Source: an uncultured Eggerthellaceae bacterium (GTDB lineage Bacteria > Actinomycetota > Coriobacteriia > Coriobacteriales > Eggerthellaceae). Taken from it: DNA of 5,974 nucleotides. Numbering within the stretch: the stretch's first letter is position 1; every line of letters begins with the position of its first letter. Of the stretch, positions 5,562-5,974 are shown in pieces. Made by a program: the position numbers and the translations under genes. The notes beneath the pieces are model-generated. The model searched no databases, was not told where the DNA came from, and was given only the letters and a program-made list of their open reading frames with translations. The stretch spans positions 1 through 5,974 of the forward strand of contig CAKUDT010000096.1 of the NCBI GenBank assembly GCA_934645125.1. The letters are read 5' to 3'.

Positions 5562-5974
5562 ATGAGCGAAGAGAACAAGGAAAAGTGCCTGCTTGCAGTG
5601 CAATTGGGGAATGCGGAAACAAGCTGCGGCGTGTTTTTGCGCGGGCAGCTGGTGGCGCATTGGACTACGGCTACGCGCGTGAGGGCAACGTCCGATGACT
5701 TGGAAGCAGAGCTGCGCATGTTCCTTGCGGCAAAGGACGCGCCTGCTCCGAATCAGGCAATTTTGTGCTCGATTGTGCCTTTGGCCGCCGATGCGTGGGA
5801 AGCTGCGCTGGGGGCGGTATGCGGATGTCGCGTGCTCTCGGTGGGACCGGGTTTGAAGACGGGGCTGTCCTTGAAGTATAAAGACCCAGCTCAGGTTGGT
5901 GCAGATCGCGTGGTATGCGCTGTTGCGGCGAAGCATTTGTATGGCGCGGGCGGTATTGTGGTGGATGTCAACCA
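5562..5974 (+). CDS. CoaX-like (type III pantothenate kinase family) protein, N-terminal part, atypical active site
   Basis: The first 137 complete codons of a protein that runs off the right edge. The order of motifs is that of CoaX, the ASKHA-fold enzyme that phosphorylates pantothenate in the first step of coenzyme A synthesis: LLAVQLGNAET at residues 10-20, CGVFLRGQL, SIVPL at 70-74, GPGLKTG at 95-101, KDPAQVGADR at 107-116 and IVVDVN at 132-137. Family members usually begin DxGNT, where the Asp is part of the phosphate/metal site; here that Asp is Gln14 and the Thr is Ala18. The later phosphate motif, normally DFGTA, starts here as DVN. Substrate-side motifs (GPG-KTG, GADR) are intact. 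This suggests a divergent or inactive paralogue rather than the housekeeping enzyme. The ATG has no strong ribosome binding site; GTG at 5553 in the same frame is an alternative. Confidence 0.8.
   Translation, partial: MSEENKEKCLLAVQLGNAETSCGVFLRGQLVAHWTTATRVRATSDDLEAELRMFLAAKDAPAPNQAILCSIVPLAADAWEAALGAVCGCRVLSVGPGLKTGLSLKYKDPAQVGADRVVCAVAAKHLYGAGGIVVDVN

Overview
The window looks like ordinary chromosome of a mid-GC bacterium (sampled lines run from 40 to 57 % GC), with compact genes, few long gaps and clear AAGGAG-type ribosome binding sites. The mix of a DUF6273 protein with an N-terminal zinc ribbon, an OPT-family transporter, a CoaX-type ASKHA protein and a PIN/RHH toxin-antitoxin pair would suit a gut actinobacterium such as a member of Coriobacteriia. 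That placement is inference from gene content; no phylogenetic marker was tested.

Left part (1-1447, + strand): the 3' end of glmS (glucosamine-6-phosphate synthase, isomerase half), a 143-bp gap with a long imperfect hairpin and a weak promoter, then a 250-aa DUF6273 protein of unknown function with a four-cysteine zinc ribbon. Middle (1462-2250, - strand): a visibly AT-richer toxin-antitoxin module, with a RelB/DinJ-like RHH antitoxin followed, with a 17-bp overlap, by a PIN-domain ribonuclease toxin. A perfect 15-bp palindrome sits on the predicted -10 of the module and is the obvious autoregulatory operator. The toxin gene converges on the DUF6273 gene with 14 bp between the stop codons.

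Right part (2301-5420, - strand): an SGNH/GDSL hydrolase, then a 390-bp spacer, then an OPT-family transporter. Part of the spacer (2301-3635) belongs to the hydrolase side and carries four 14-bp tandem repeats of a near-palindromic core. The rest carries the transporter's strong rho-independent terminator and a second stem-loop. The transporter is divergent from the last gene, a partial CoaX-like (type III pantothenate kinase family) protein that runs off the right edge.

The genes do not form a single pathway: glmS feeds cell-wall precursor synthesis, OPT imports peptides or related compounds, CoaX would belong to coenzyme A synthesis, and the TA pair is accessory. The most notable points are the CoaX-like protein, which keeps the family's substrate-side motifs but lacks the expected phosphate-binding aspartate, and the 14-bp tandem repeat array. 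I found no clear new defence or mobile system; the only plausible acquired piece is the TA module.
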